DNA of 64,000 bases from DATFVJ01 sp963712955 (GCA_963712955.1 CAVQKF010000021.1:62001-126000); one strand, 5' to 3'; shown: positions 25,656 to 34,409, counted from the first letter of the stretch. Notes: generated from the letters alone by a model not told the origin. A program made the numbers and translations.

Positions 25656-26018
25656 TCAACCGGAAGCGCGGCGTTCACCGGCGACCGCGTCGAGCTTACC
25701 CGCGTCAAAACATGTCCTGTCGCCCGAATGGCACGCCACGGCCAGCTGGTCCACCTGCACGAGCACGGCGTCACCGTCGCAGTCCAGCGCGACCGACTTG
25801 ACCAGCTGCAGGTGACCGGAGGTCTCACCCTTCACCCAGTACTCCCTGCGGCTGCGGGACCAGTACGTGCACCGTCCGGTGGTGAGCGTCCGATGCAGCG
25901 CCTCGTCATCCATCCAGGCCAGCATCAACACCTCACCGGTGTCGTACTGCTGGGCGATGGCGGCGAACAAACCATGCTCGTCGCGCTTGAGCCTGGCGGC
26001 AATCTCCGGGTCCAGCAT
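25656..26018 (-). CDS. hisI: Phosphoribosyl-AMP cyclohydrolase
   Basis: HisI opens the adenine ring of phosphoribosyl-AMP, the third step of histidine synthesis. 120 residues, the monofunctional form without fused HisE. Typical motifs are LFAAIAQQYDTGEVLMLAWMD, TYWSRSRREYWVKGETSGH and the zinc and magnesium site DCDGDAVLVQVDQ with the later ACHSGDRTCF. The ATG at 26018 has GGAG five bases upstream; a GTG one codon earlier is too close to it. It is separated from the other his genes by about 2 kb, as in Streptomyces. Confidence 0.95.
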   Translation of the reverse strand: MLDPEIAARLKRDEHGLFAAIAQQYDTGEVLMLAWMDDEALHRTLTTGRCTYWSRSRREYWVKGETSGHLQLVKSVALDCDGDAVLVQVDQLAVACHSGDRTCFDAGKLDAVAGERRASG

Positions 26019-26116
26019 CACAGCTCCGCTGCTCCTAAGCTCCTGCTGTCTGTCATCTCATCCTCCCAGCAGAACCGGCCGGTGCGCGCACTGGCTCCTG
26101 AATGGGCCGATCCGAC

Positions 26117-26122
26117 TAAGAT
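26117..26122 (+). promoter_or_regulatory. Candidate -10 box of a leaderless gene
   Basis: TAAGAT fits the -10 pattern and ends six bases before the GTG of the TIGR03085 gene, which has no ribosome site. The mRNA would begin at or next to the start codon. Confidence 0.45.
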
Positions 26123-26128
26123 CACAAT

Positions 26129-26755
26129 GTGAATTTCTCCCGCAAGGAACGGGATGCGCTGTGCGTGCTGCTCAGCGAGGAGGGACCGGACGCGCCCACG
26201 CTCTGCGAAGGCTGGGCGACCCGCGACCTCGCTGCCCACCTGGTGCTGCGCGAGCATCGCCCGGACGCCGCGGTCGGCGTTCTCGGCGGTCCGCTCGCCG
26301 GATACACCACCCGCGTCCAGGCAAGGATCGCACAGCAGCACGACTATCCGCGTCTGATCAACATGATCCGGCAGGGCCCGCCGCTGCTTTCTGTCTTCGC
26401 GATCCCTGGCATGGACGAGCGCGCCAACGTCGTCGAGTACTACGTGCATCACGAGGACGTGCGGCGCGCCTCACCGGGCTGGGAGCCGCGGCGGTTCGAC
26501 CCGGCCATGGAGGACACGCTGTGGGGCAGGCTCGGCATGGCCAGGCTCCTGCTACGGAAGGCACCCTGCGGCGTCGTGCTGCGGCGCGAGGATTCACCGG
26601 ACGCGCAGCCGATCACGGCGAAACGGGGCACGCCGGCGGTCACGGTCACGGGCACGCCGGGTGAGCTTACGCTGTGGGCTCTCGGCCGCACCTCGGCCGC
26701 ACGTGTACGGATGGATGGCGACGCCGACGCCGTGACACGGCTGCGCCAGTCTTAA
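26129..26755 (+). CDS. TIGR03085-type metal-binding protein (DinB/maleylpyruvate isomerase fold)
   Basis: 208 residues. The N-terminal part FSRKERDALCVLLSEEGPDAPTLCEGWATRDLAAHLVLRE, with the WxxxDLxAHL pattern, and the later NVVEYYVHHEDVRRA with its HHED metal ligands, match the actinobacterial TIGR03085 family. That family is related to mycothiol-dependent maleylpyruvate isomerase and DinB folds. The substrate is unknown. The position beside hisI is the same in Streptomyces. The start is GTG without a ribosome site but with a -10 box six bases upstream, so translation is probably leaderless. Confidence 0.85.
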   Translation: MNFSRKERDALCVLLSEEGPDAPTLCEGWATRDLAAHLVLREHRPDAAVGVLGGPLAGYTTRVQARIAQQHDYPRLINMIRQGPPLLSVFAIPGMDERANVVEYYVHHEDVRRASPGWEPRRFDPAMEDTLWGRLGMARLLLRKAPCGVVLRREDSPDAQPITAKRGTPAVTVTGTPGELTLWALGRTSAARVRMDGDADAVTRLRQS

Positions 26756-27372
26756 CGGCGCCCGTGAGAGGGCCTCGAACTCGTCGAGCCCGGTGTGGTG
26801 AGTGTCACACGTCGCGGCCGGGCCCCGGCGAGGCAGCCCAGGATGACGAGGTCTCCGCCGGCGCCGCCGTAAACACTAATGTGACCAGCTTGCTTTGATG
26901 ATCTTCTTTGAGGAAGCTCGCGGTATCGGTCGGGGGTTCCGCCTCGGTGCTCAGCCGGTCCATGACTTCCATGTGGTGGTCGATCGATATCTTCGCGTCT
27001 GTCCAGGTAACGGCGCTGGTGAGCTGTTCGGGGTAGACAACAACGCAGAACGGTCGGGCCGCCCCGTGGCATCGCAAGAATACGGTCGACAGGAAAATCG
27101 CTCGCCCGACGGAACGGCGCTCATGCTCGCGCCCTGGGCAATACGACGACACCCGGTGGCCAATGCCGGCCGTCGCCGCAAAGCATGTCACGCACCCCCC
27201 GCGCCGTCCGGCCATCCATACGGCCTGACCGTGGTACTGGCTGCGGGCAGGCAGCGCACAATATCACTTAGCGCACGGTTTGGTCCTTTACCCACCGTGC
27301 TGCCCGGCATGTCAGGCCGGACAAGCGGTCGGCCCGGACGCGGGGCGTGCAGGTTTTCCGTAGTGTTACCAG
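26756..27372. other. 617-base stretch without a convincing gene
   Basis: Frames on both strands are open but none shows a known domain or good start. TGTGGTGAGTGTCACA at 26794-26809 resembles a Crp site with one mismatch. TAGTGT at 27361-27366 is six bases before the start of the next gene and may be its -10 box. Confidence 0.5.
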
Positions 27373-28047
27373 ATGGGCACGAATCAAACGCACGTCCATT
27401 CGCGCCTGAATCAGGTCTTGCAACTGGTGCGTGCGTACGGGAGGATTTGCCCGGATGGACCACATATGTTCCCTGGACCGATGGGATCCCCGGGGATGGT
27501 GATGACCGCACACACGGCGGCCATGCAAATGACCGGCGCCGCGTGCCTGGAATGGTTGCGGCCGGCCCTCGAGGTGGCCGCTCCCGTCGGCAGATACTTC
27601 ACGCCCGTACCCGTCGCGGGTGCTTGGACCAGGTCGCCGCGCGTCGCCACACGCACCCCGTGCCTTGAATACGGATCGGTCAGGGCCGCCAGGGACTTCG
27701 CCGGGGCGACGCTGCGCCGCTGGGGCATGGCGGACCTTGGGAACGACGTCGGCGTGGTCGTGTCCGAGCTACTGACCAACGCCCTCCGCCACGCGCTGCC
27801 GTGGCGCACGGGATTCGCCACGGCCGGGCCGGTCCGGATCGGTCTGCTGCACCCGGGGCCATGCGTGCTCTGCGCGGTCGCGGATCCCAGCGATCAGGTC
27901 CCGGTCGTGAGGGAACCCGACCACCTCGCCGAGACTGGCCGAGGCCTGCACGTCATCGCGTCGCTCAGTGACCGGTGGGGCTGGACCGCACCGGGCCGCA
28001 ACGGGAAAGTGGTGTGGGCCACGCTTTCCGCCCCCGCCGGCGCCTGA
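27373..28047 (+). CDS. ATP-binding regulator, RsbW-like HATPase
   Basis: 224 residues. The C-terminal ~135 residues form a GHKL-type ATPase domain: AARDFAGATLRRWG, the N box VVVSELLTNALRHA, and the G box ETGRGLHVIASLSDRWGW. In Streptomyces and relatives, stand-alone proteins of this kind are numerous and often act as anti-sigma factors or in developmental signalling by binding a partner; the partner is not visible here. The N-terminal ~90 residues match nothing I recognise and contain several Met-rich pieces, so a later start is possible. The ATG has no ribosome site; TAGTGT six bases upstream suggests a leaderless mRNA. Confidence 0.8.
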   Translation: MGTNQTHVHSRLNQVLQLVRAYGRICPDGPHMFPGPMGSPGMVMTAHTAAMQMTGAACLEWLRPALEVAAPVGRYFTPVPVAGAWTRSPRVATRTPCLEYGSVRAARDFAGATLRRWGMADLGNDVGVVVSELLTNALRHALPWRTGFATAGPVRIGLLHPGPCVLCAVADPSDQVPVVREPDHLAETGRGLHVIASLSDRWGWTAPGRNGKVVWATLSAPAGA

Positions 28048-28076
28048 CGCGCTTCACGTGACCGGCCCTGCGTCAG
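28044..28076. terminator. Possible bidirectional hairpin between convergent genes
   Basis: A 7-bp stem CTGACGC/GCGTCAG with an 18-base loop spans the stops of the HATPase gene (plus) and hisF (minus). It is short and overlaps both stops, so it is a weak candidate. Confidence 0.3.
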
Positions 28077-28834
28077 CGCACGAGATGGCCTGCGGCACGA
28101 AGTGCGTTTTTGACCTCGCTGATCTGAAGCTGCCCGAAGTGGAACACGCTCGCGGCGAGCACCGCGTCGGCACCGGCGTCGACGGCGGGCGCAAAATGGG
28201 CGAGGTCGCCCGCTCCACCGCTCGCTATCACCGGCACCGTCACCGCGGCACGGATGGCGCGGATCATCTCCAGGTCGAAACCGGCCTTGGTACCGTCGGC
28301 ATCCATCGAGTTCAGCAGGATCTCCCCTGCGCCGAGCGTGGCAGCCCGGGCCGCCCATTCGACCGCGTCGATCCCGGTGCCCCGGCGGCCGCCATACGTG
28401 GTCACCTCGAAACCGCTCGGCGTGCCCGCCGCTCGGCGGGCGTCTACCGACAGCACCACGCACTGCGAGCCGAACCTGGCTGCGGCCTCCGCGAGCAGGC
28501 CTGGCCTGGCGATGGCGGCCGTGTTCAGCGACACCTTGTCGGCACCGGCCCGGAGCAACCGGTCCACATCGCCAGCGCTGCGCACGCCGCCGCCCACGGT
28601 CAAGGGAATGAACACCTCCCCGGCCGCTGCCGTCACCACGTCGTACATGGTGTCGCGCCCGCCGCTTGACGCGGTGATGTCGAGGAAGACGAGCTCGTCG
28701 GCCCCTTCCTCGCCGTAGGCCCGTGCAAGTTCCACAGGGTCACCCGCGTCGCGCAGCGACCGGAAGTTCACCCCCTTGACCACCCGGCCCGCGTCCACAT
28801 CGAGACAGGGGATGACCCGGACCGCGACGGTCAT
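28073..28834 (-). CDS. hisF: Imidazole glycerol phosphate synthase, cyclase subunit
   Basis: HisF uses ammonia channelled from HisH to make imidazole glycerol phosphate and AICAR from PRFAR. 253 residues. The two catalytic Asp residues are in IPCLDVDAGRVVKG (Asp12) and LSVDARR (near 131). Phosphate-binding loops are PLTVGGGVRS and ASGGAG. The ATG overlaps the ridA stop (ATGA). It is the last gene of the his run. Confidence 0.98.
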   Translation of the reverse strand: MTVAVRVIPCLDVDAGRVVKGVNFRSLRDAGDPVELARAYGEEGADELVFLDITASSGGRDTMYDVVTAAAGEVFIPLTVGGGVRSAGDVDRLLRAGADKVSLNTAAIARPGLLAEAAARFGSQCVVLSVDARRAAGTPSGFEVTTYGGRRGTGIDAVEWAARAATLGAGEILLNSMDADGTKAGFDLEMIRAIRAAVTVPVIASGGAGDLAHFAPAVDAGADAVLAASVFHFGQLQISEVKNALRAAGHLVR

Positions 28835-29253
28835 GCGACCGCCCCGGCACGCTGCCCCTGTACGTTACCCGTGGGCCTGTAGGCGACCGCCTCGACCTCG
28901 ACGAGCATCCGTGGGTCGACGAGGCCGGAGACCTCCACCATGGTGGTCGCGGGCAACGCCTCGCTGAACGCCTCGCCGTGCGCGCGGCCGTACTCCTGCC
29001 AGCGGCTGATGTCGGTCACGAAGATCCTGGTACGCACGACATCGGAGATGCCGATGCCGAGCTGGTCAAGTGCCGAGGCCACGTTGGCGATCGCCTGAGC
29101 CGTCTGCTGATACGCGTCGCCTTCGTGCAGGAACTTGCCGTCCTTGACCGAGGTGCAGCCGCTGACGAAGACGTAGTCGCCTGCCACGACGGCCCGGCTG
29201 TACCCGACCACCGTTTCCCACGGCGTACCCGAGGAGATTTTCCGTGCGTTCAT
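28831..29253 (-). CDS. RidA/YjgF-family protein
   Basis: 140 residues, full-length RidA fold. RidA proteins hydrolyse reactive enamines and imines released by PLP enzymes. The conserved segments are VVAGDYVFVSGCTSV, QTAQAIANVASALDQLG, DVVRTRIFVTDIS and the ligand-binding end ATTMVEVSGLVDPRMLVEVEAVA with the conserved Arg and Glu. It overlaps hisA and hisF by 4 bases on each side, so it is part of the his operon, as in Streptomyces. A role in protecting against by-products of histidine or PLP metabolism is likely but unproven. Confidence 0.93.
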   Translation of the reverse strand: MNARKISSGTPWETVVGYSRAVVAGDYVFVSGCTSVKDGKFLHEGDAYQQTAQAIANVASALDQLGIGISDVVRTRIFVTDISRWQEYGRAHGEAFSEALPATTMVEVSGLVDPRMLVEVEAVAYRPTGNVQGQRAGAVA

Positions 29254-29972
29254 GCGGCCACTGCCTCCAGCGCTTGGGTCAGGGTGAACGCCCCAGCGTA
29301 AAGAGCCTTGCCGACGATGGCGCCCTCCACGCCGAGCGGTGTCAGGGACGCGATCGCACGCAGGTCGTCCAGGCTGGCCACACCGCCGCTGGCGATCACA
29401 GGGCGCGGCGTGGCCGCGGATACCTCACGCAGCAGGTCCAGGTTGGGGCCGCCCATCGTGCCATCCTTGCTCACATCCGTCACCACGTAGCGGGGGCACC
29501 CGTGGCTCTCCAGACGCTGCAGGACTTCCCGCAGGCTGCCGCCCTCGGACGTCCAGCCCCTCGCCGCGAGCCGTGAGCCGCGAACGTCCAGGCCGACGGC
29601 GATCTTCTCGCCGTGCTCGGCGATCACGTCGCGCACCCAGCTGGGACTCTCAAGCGCGGCGGTTCCGATGTTGACGCGCGCGCAGCCGGTAGCCAGAGCG
29701 GCGGCAAGCGACGCGTCGTCGCGGATTCCGCCAGAGAGCTCAACGTTGACGTCGAGCTTGCCCACGACCTCGGCGAGCAGCTCGCGGTTGGTGCCCCGGC
29801 CGAAGGCGGCGTCCAGATCGACCAGGTGGATCCACCGCGCGCCGCTGCGCTGCCAGGCGAGCGCCGCCTCGACCGGATCCCCGTACGAGGTCTCGGTACC
29901 GGCCGCACCCTGGACGAGCCTGACGGCAAGGCCACCGGACACGTCGACCGCAGGCAGCAGAATCAGCGCCAT
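29250..29972 (-). CDS. priA: Phosphoribosyl isomerase A (HisA with TrpF activity)
   Basis: In actinobacteria without trpF this TIM-barrel enzyme isomerises both ProFAR (histidine) and phosphoribosyl anthranilate (tryptophan). 240 residues. Catalytic acid/base residues lie in LLPAVDVSGG (Asp10) and in VVTDVSKDGT (164-171). Other typical PriA pieces are VELSGGIRDD, IAVGLDVRGSRLAARGWT and EGAIVGKALY. The trp genes in this window include no trpF, which supports the dual role. The ATG follows GGAACGGACGG. It lies between hisH and ridA. Dual activity is inferred from lineage and motifs, not shown. Confidence 0.94.
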   Translation of the reverse strand: MALILLPAVDVSGGLAVRLVQGAAGTETSYGDPVEAALAWQRSGARWIHLVDLDAAFGRGTNRELLAEVVGKLDVNVELSGGIRDDASLAAALATGCARVNIGTAALESPSWVRDVIAEHGEKIAVGLDVRGSRLAARGWTSEGGSLREVLQRLESHGCPRYVVTDVSKDGTMGGPNLDLLREVSAATPRPVIASGGVASLDDLRAIASLTPLGVEGAIVGKALYAGAFTLTQALEAVAA

Positions 29973-30018
29973 GTGAACATCCGTCCGTTCCTTTTGGCAC
30001 CCGCATCACGCGGGTTGG

Positions 30019-30651
30019 TCACAGGTTCTCCAGCCAGTTCCCGAGCAGCACGGCGCCCGCGTCGCCGGATTTCTCCGGATGGAACTGCGTGGCCGACAAG
30101 GGCCCGTCCTCGACCGCGGCGGCAAACCGCTCCCCATGCTCCGCCAAAGAAATGAGCGGTGAGGTCCGGGCGGGCTCCCATTTCCGCACGGCGTAGGAGT
30201 GCACGAAGTAGAAACGGGTGCCCGCGTCGAACCCTGCGAACAGGACAGAGCCCGGCGCCGCCTGCACCGTGTTCCAGCCCATGTGCGGAAGCACGGGCGC
30301 GTGGAGGCGCTCCACCGCGGCTGGCCAGTAACCGCAGCCATCAGTGATCACGCCGTGCTCGACACCGGAGGCGAACAGGATCTGCATGCCAACGCAGATA
30401 GCGAGAACGGGCCGCGCGCCGGCCAGCCGTTTGCCGATCATCTGATCGCCCCGGATCGCGCGCAGGCCCGCCATGCAGGCCGCGAACGCCCCCACACCGG
30501 GAACGACAAGCCCGTCCGCGTTCAGTGCGGCGTCGTGGTCGGCGGTCACCTCGGCATCCGCCCCGGCGCGGGCCAGGGCACGCTGCGCTGACCTGAGATT
30601 GCCTGACCCGTAGTCGAGCACGGCAATCTGCGGTCGTCGCAGCCGGCTCAC
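30019..30651 (-). CDS. hisH: Imidazole glycerol phosphate synthase, glutamine amidotransferase subunit
   Basis: HisH hydrolyses glutamine and passes ammonia to HisF. 210 residues, class I amidotransferase. The triad is Cys86 in AICVGMQ and the His/Glu pair in ATQFHPEKSG near residue 191. The N-terminal AVLDYGSGNLRS and the oxyanion-strand VPGVGAF are typical. GTG start overlaps the hisB stop (GTGA). Confidence 0.97.
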   Translation of the reverse strand: MSRLRRPQIAVLDYGSGNLRSAQRALARAGADAEVTADHDAALNADGLVVPGVGAFAACMAGLRAIRGDQMIGKRLAGARPVLAICVGMQILFASGVEHGVITDGCGYWPAAVERLHAPVLPHMGWNTVQAAPGSVLFAGFDAGTRFYFVHSYAVRKWEPARTSPLISLAEHGERFAAAVEDGPLSATQFHPEKSGDAGAVLLGNWLENL

Positions 30652-31238
30652 AGGACCCCCTTTGTGCTTGGCACCCCTGTGGCGCGCGGGTCGGCCGCGG
30701 CGGCGTCCCGCAGCGCCCTGGCAACGGCCTTGAACTGGGCTTCAACGATGTGGTGCGGGTTGCGGCCGGCCAGTACCCGCACATGCAGGCAGATCCCTGC
30801 ACTGGACGCGAGTGACTCGAAGATGTGCCTGGTCAGGGTGGTGTCGTACGAACCGATCAATGGCGCCATTGATGCCGGTTCCTCATGCACGACATACGGC
30901 CGACCCGATAGGTCCACCGCCGCCTGCACCAGCGCCTCATCGAGCGGCACAAGGGCGTCGCCGAACCGGCGGATCCCCGCCTTGTCACCGAGCGCCGTGC
31001 GGAGCGCCTCTCCGATGACGATGGCGGTGTCCTCGACCGTGTGGTGCGCGTCGATCTCTGTGTCGCCGCTCGCATTCACGGCCAGGTCGATCCCGCCATG
31101 CTTGCCGAGCTGGGCGAGCATGTGGTCGAAGAACGGCACGCCGGTGGAGATGTCGGCGAGCCCGGCGCCGTCCAGGTCGAGTTCCACCACGACCCGGGTC
31201 TCCTTGGTGACCCGCTCGGCACGTGCGGTTCTGCTCAT
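30648..31238 (-). CDS. hisB: Imidazoleglycerol-phosphate dehydratase
   Basis: HisB dehydrates imidazole glycerol phosphate to imidazole acetol phosphate. 196 residues, monofunctional form (no phosphatase domain). Manganese-binding motifs are FFDHMLAQLGKHGG, DAHHTVEDTAIVIGEAL and NPHHIVEAQFKAVARAL. It overlaps hisC by ATGA and hisH by GTGA. Confidence 0.98.
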   Translation of the reverse strand: MSRTARAERVTKETRVVVELDLDGAGLADISTGVPFFDHMLAQLGKHGGIDLAVNASGDTEIDAHHTVEDTAIVIGEALRTALGDKAGIRRFGDALVPLDEALVQAAVDLSGRPYVVHEEPASMAPLIGSYDTTLTRHIFESLASSAGICLHVRVLAGRNPHHIVEAQFKAVARALRDAAAADPRATGVPSTKGVL

Positions 31239-32356
31239 GCACCACCTGCTGTGCTAGCCGTCATGACATCGCCCATCACATCGGTGAGCGCACTGCGGAA
31301 CTGCGTCATCTCGGCCGGGGTGCCGATGGACACCCGCAGCCAGCCGGGCGGGCCCACCTCGCGGATGAGCACGCCACGGTCGAGCAGACCCTGCCAGACC
31401 GCGTGCCGGTCGGCGAATTCGCCGAAGAGCACGAAATTGGCATCAGAGTCCGCCACCGTGAATCCCTCGCCGCGCAGCCAGGTCACGGTGGCGTCGCGCT
31501 CGGCCCGCAGCGCAGCGACCGCCTCCTGCAGCTCGTCGGCATGCGCGAGTGCCGTACGCGCGACCGCCTGCGTGACAGAGGACAGGTGGTAGGGCAGCCG
31601 GACGAGCAACAGGGCGTCGACGACAGCAGGGTCCGCGGCGAGGTATCCGAGCCGCGCTCCGGCTAGGGCGAACGCCTTTGACATGGTGCGGGTCACCACG
31701 AGCCGCGGATAGTCGGGCAGCAGGCTCAGCGCGCTTTGCCCTGAGTCCCTGCTGAACTCGGCATACGCCTCGTCCACCACGACCATGCCGCTGGCCGCCG
31801 AACATACGCCGTCGATGACGGCGAGCGGCAGCGCGGTCCCGGTCGGGTTGTTCGGGGAGGTGAGGAAGATCACATCCGGCTGATGCCGCACGATCGCCGC
31901 CACCGCGCGGTCCGCGCTCAGGCTGAAATCCTCGCCGCGGCGCCCGCTGATCCATGCGGTGCTGGTCGTCCGCGCGATCACCGGGTGCATCGAATACGAC
32001 GGCTCGAAGCCGAGCGCTCTGCGGCCTGGCCCGCCGAATGCTTGAAGCAGTTGCTGTATAACCTCGTTGGAGCCGTTGGCCGCCCACACCCGAGGTGCGG
32101 TCAGCCCGTACCCGAGGTAGCGGGCCAGATCACCGCGCAGCTCCGTGGCGTCCCTGTCGGGATAACGGTTGAGGGTCACCGCGGCTGCCCCCACAGCGAC
32201 GCTGATCGCCGCAACGAGCCGTGGCGACGGTGGGTACGGGTTCTCGTTGGTATTGAGCGCAGCGGACACCGCGAACTGCGGCGCACCGTAGGGTTCGTGC
32301 CCGCGCAGGTCGTCCCTGATTGGCAGATCCACGAGCCGCGTCAGCGGGGCGCTCAC
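31235..32356 (-). CDS. hisC: Histidinol-phosphate aminotransferase
   Basis: HisC transfers the amino group of glutamate to imidazole acetol phosphate. 373 residues, fold-type I PLP enzyme. Motifs are LNTNENPYPPSP, NGSNEVIQQLLQAF, TSPNNPTGTALP, VVVDEAYAEF and the PLP lysine in TRTMSKAFALAGARLGY. The GTG at 32356 overlaps the hisD stop as GTGA, which fixes the start, although the frame is open further upstream within hisD. Confidence 0.97.
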   Translation of the reverse strand: MSAPLTRLVDLPIRDDLRGHEPYGAPQFAVSAALNTNENPYPPSPRLVAAISVAVGAAAVTLNRYPDRDATELRGDLARYLGYGLTAPRVWAANGSNEVIQQLLQAFGGPGRRALGFEPSYSMHPVIARTTSTAWISGRRGEDFSLSADRAVAAIVRHQPDVIFLTSPNNPTGTALPLAVIDGVCSAASGMVVVDEAYAEFSRDSGQSALSLLPDYPRLVVTRTMSKAFALAGARLGYLAADPAVVDALLLVRLPYHLSSVTQAVARTALAHADELQEAVAALRAERDATVTWLRGEGFTVADSDANFVLFGEFADRHAVWQGLLDRGVLIREVGPPGWLRVSIGTPAEMTQFRSALTDVMGDVMTASTAGGA

Positions 32357-33657
32357 GGGAGCCTCACCTGCACCGCGGCCACGTGCGCGCCCAGATCCTC
32401 CGCCCGGCCGAGCGCGCCGATGTGCGCCGCGGCACCTGCGAGCGCCGCGCGGTCGCACTCGACTACATGGATTCCGCGCAGGAAGGTCAGCGTGGAGAGC
32501 CCGCCTGAGTGACGTGCCGTGCCACCTGTAGGCAGGACGTGGTTCGATCCGGCCAGGTAGTCGCCGAGTGACACCGGTGCGTATGGCCCCACGAAGACGG
32601 CGCCCGCATTCCTGACACGTGCCGCGTCGGCGTGAGCTTCCTGCGTCTGTATCTCGAGATGCTCAGGCGCCCACGCGTCCGCGACCGCGAGTGCTGCGGC
32701 GATATCGTCCACCAGGACGTGCGCGGACTGCCCGGCTAGCGCCGCCTCGATCCGCCCGCGGTGCGCCGCGGCGGGAAGCTGGCGGGCAAGCTGCGCGTCG
32801 ACACGGTCGGCAAGCCCGGGGTCGGGCGTGATGTGCAGGCAGGCGGCGAGTTCGTCATGCTCGGCCTGTGCGATGAGGTCGGCCGCGACGAATACCGGAT
32901 CGGCCGTGTGGTCCGCGATGATCGCGACCTCGGTGGGGCCCGCCTCGGAGTCGATTCCGATCCGGCCGCGCAGCAGCCGCTTGGCCGCGGCGACATACAC
33001 GTTTCCCGGTCCCGTCACCATGTCGGCGGCGGCGCAGGCCGCGGTGCCGTAAGCGAACATCGCGATCGCCTGAGCGCCTCCGACCGCGTGCACCTCCTCC
33101 ACGCCGAGCAGCGCACACGCGGCGAGGACCACCGGGTGGGGCAGGCCACCGTGCTCCCGCTGAGGCGGCGATGCCACGGCAAGCGATGCGACCCCTGCCA
33201 CCTGCGCGGGGATGACATTCATGACAACGGAAGACGGGTAGGCGACCTGGCCGCCGGGCACGTAGAGGCCGACCCGGCCGACCGGGACATAGCGCTCGGT
33301 GACCTTCGCGCCATCGGTGACGCGGGTAGTGGTTTCCGTGGGCAACTGCGCCTCGTGTACCAGCCGCGCCCGCCTGGCCGCCTCTTCGAGCGCCGCGCGG
33401 ACCGCGGAGTCGAGCCTGCCCGCCGCCGCCGTCAGGGCCGAATGTGGCACCCGCGTGGACTCGGCGTCCACTCCGTCGAACCTGGCGGTAAGGTCGCGGA
33501 TCGCCGCGGCACCGCGCTGACGAACCTCTTCGCAGATGGGAAGGACCGTATCAAGGGCCGCCGCGACGTTGAGGGCAGCCCGCGGCAGCGCGCGGGACAG
33601 TTTCTCCTGGCTCAGGTCGGCAGACGATGACCCGCGCAGGTCGACTCGGGAAATCAC
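32353..33657 (-). CDS. hisD: Histidinol dehydrogenase
   Basis: HisD oxidises histidinol to histidine in two NAD-dependent steps. 434 residues. Typical motifs are GRVGLYVPGGQVAYPSS, VAGPG-like VTGPGNVYVAAAKR, DSEAGPTEVAIIAD, DLIAQAEHDELA and the C-terminal PTGGTARHSGGLS. It is the first gene of hisD-hisC-hisB-hisH-priA-ridA-hisF. The GTG start has only a G-run before it, while TAAACT lies seven bases upstream, so the operon mRNA is probably leaderless. Confidence 0.98.
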   Translation of the reverse strand: MISRVDLRGSSSADLSQEKLSRALPRAALNVAAALDTVLPICEEVRQRGAAAIRDLTARFDGVDAESTRVPHSALTAAAGRLDSAVRAALEEAARRARLVHEAQLPTETTTRVTDGAKVTERYVPVGRVGLYVPGGQVAYPSSVVMNVIPAQVAGVASLAVASPPQREHGGLPHPVVLAACALLGVEEVHAVGGAQAIAMFAYGTAACAAADMVTGPGNVYVAAAKRLLRGRIGIDSEAGPTEVAIIADHTADPVFVAADLIAQAEHDELAACLHITPDPGLADRVDAQLARQLPAAAHRGRIEAALAGQSAHVLVDDIAAALAVADAWAPEHLEIQTQEAHADAARVRNAGAVFVGPYAPVSLGDYLAGSNHVLPTGGTARHSGGLSTLTFLRGIHVVECDRAALAGAAAHIGALGRAEDLGAHVAAVQVRLP

Positions 33658-33664
33658 CCCCCCA

Positions 33665-33670
33665 AGTTTA
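33665..33670 (-). promoter_or_regulatory. Candidate -10 box of the his operon
   Basis: On the minus strand TAAACT ends seven bases before the hisD GTG. CGTGAC, a moderate -35 match, stands 17 bases further upstream (33688-33693). Together they predict transcription starting at the start codon. Confidence 0.5.
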
Positions 33671-33747
33671 GGCGCCGCGCCGCACGCGTCACGTCCTCAC
33701 GCGGGCATCCCGCGCACGCGCCGACCACCGCTCTGCGCGCGGCAGGG

Positions 33748-34341
33748 TCAGTTCATGGTGGTCCGCGATGGTGCCGTGCCCGCGCCAGGGGGTGCAAGCG
33801 CCTGCTCGTCAGGCCTTTGACCGGCAAGCAGTTCGGCAAGCCCCACGACGAGGGCGGATGTGAGCGGCCAGATGACAAGCGCGCCGTGCGCGCGAAGCAC
33901 GAGCGGCCCATGCAGCACGGCCCCCTGGTGGCTCAGGAACAGCGAACTGCGGAACGAGGCGAGGCCGATGTTCCGGCCGATCCACCACTCCACCAGCGAT
34001 GCGGCAAGCCCGCCCAGGATCAGCCCCCCCGCGGCGACCGCGCCGTGCCTGCGGACGGCAATGAGGTAGCCGGCCACCCCGGCGAGCAGGCCCGCGATCA
34101 CGCCCACTACGCAGAACCAGCCGTCGGCAGCGATGAACGCCTTCGTCTCGGGATTGATGACCTCCGCCGCGCCGTGTCCGGTGACGACGACGGCCACCCG
34201 GGGGGTGATCGCGGCCCAGATGAACCCGCCGGGCACTCCGAGCAGCGCGACCGCGGCGGTGACAGCGACAATGACGACGACCGGGCGCGCAAGGGTGCGG
34301 CGCTGGCGGCGGTCGGAAGCGAGCGTTTCTTCTACAGCCAT
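33748..34341 (-). CDS. Four-helix membrane protein (possibly DUF2567)
   Basis: 197 residues. After a short basic N-terminus come four membrane segments: VVVIVAVTAAVALLGVPGGFIWAAI, WFCVVGVIAGLLAGVAGYLIAV, VAAGGLILGGLAASLVEWWIG and VIWPLTSALVVGLAELLA. The loop ITPRVAVVVTG and the piece TKAFIAADGWF recall the actinobacterial DUF2567 family, but this is a judgement by eye. No enzymatic motif is seen. The ATG at 34341 begins MAVEETLASD; there is no clear ribosome site, and TACGCT nine bases upstream may be a -10 box. It sits just upstream of hisD on the same strand, 90 bases away, and next to a decayed ABC-transporter gene on the other strand. Confidence 0.65.
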   Translation of the reverse strand: MAVEETLASDRRQRRTLARPVVVIVAVTAAVALLGVPGGFIWAAITPRVAVVVTGHGAAEVINPETKAFIAADGWFCVVGVIAGLLAGVAGYLIAVRRHGAVAAGGLILGGLAASLVEWWIGRNIGLASFRSSLFLSHQGAVLHGPLVLRAHGALVIWPLTSALVVGLAELLAGQRPDEQALAPPGAGTAPSRTTMN

Positions 34342-34409
34342 GCTGAGTGAAGCGTATTGGATCCCCACGGCGGACGGCCCTCTTGGTCGTGTCCACCGAA
34401 GGGAACGAC

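Noticed and set aside
26794..26809. Second Crp-like site TGTGGTGAGTGTCACA
   Set aside because: It has one mismatch in the core, lies downstream of a gene end and is not close to any clear promoter.
26805..27215. 136-codon minus-strand frame between the TIGR03085 and HATPase genes
   Set aside because: A few segments look protein-like, but there is no start signal or family match.
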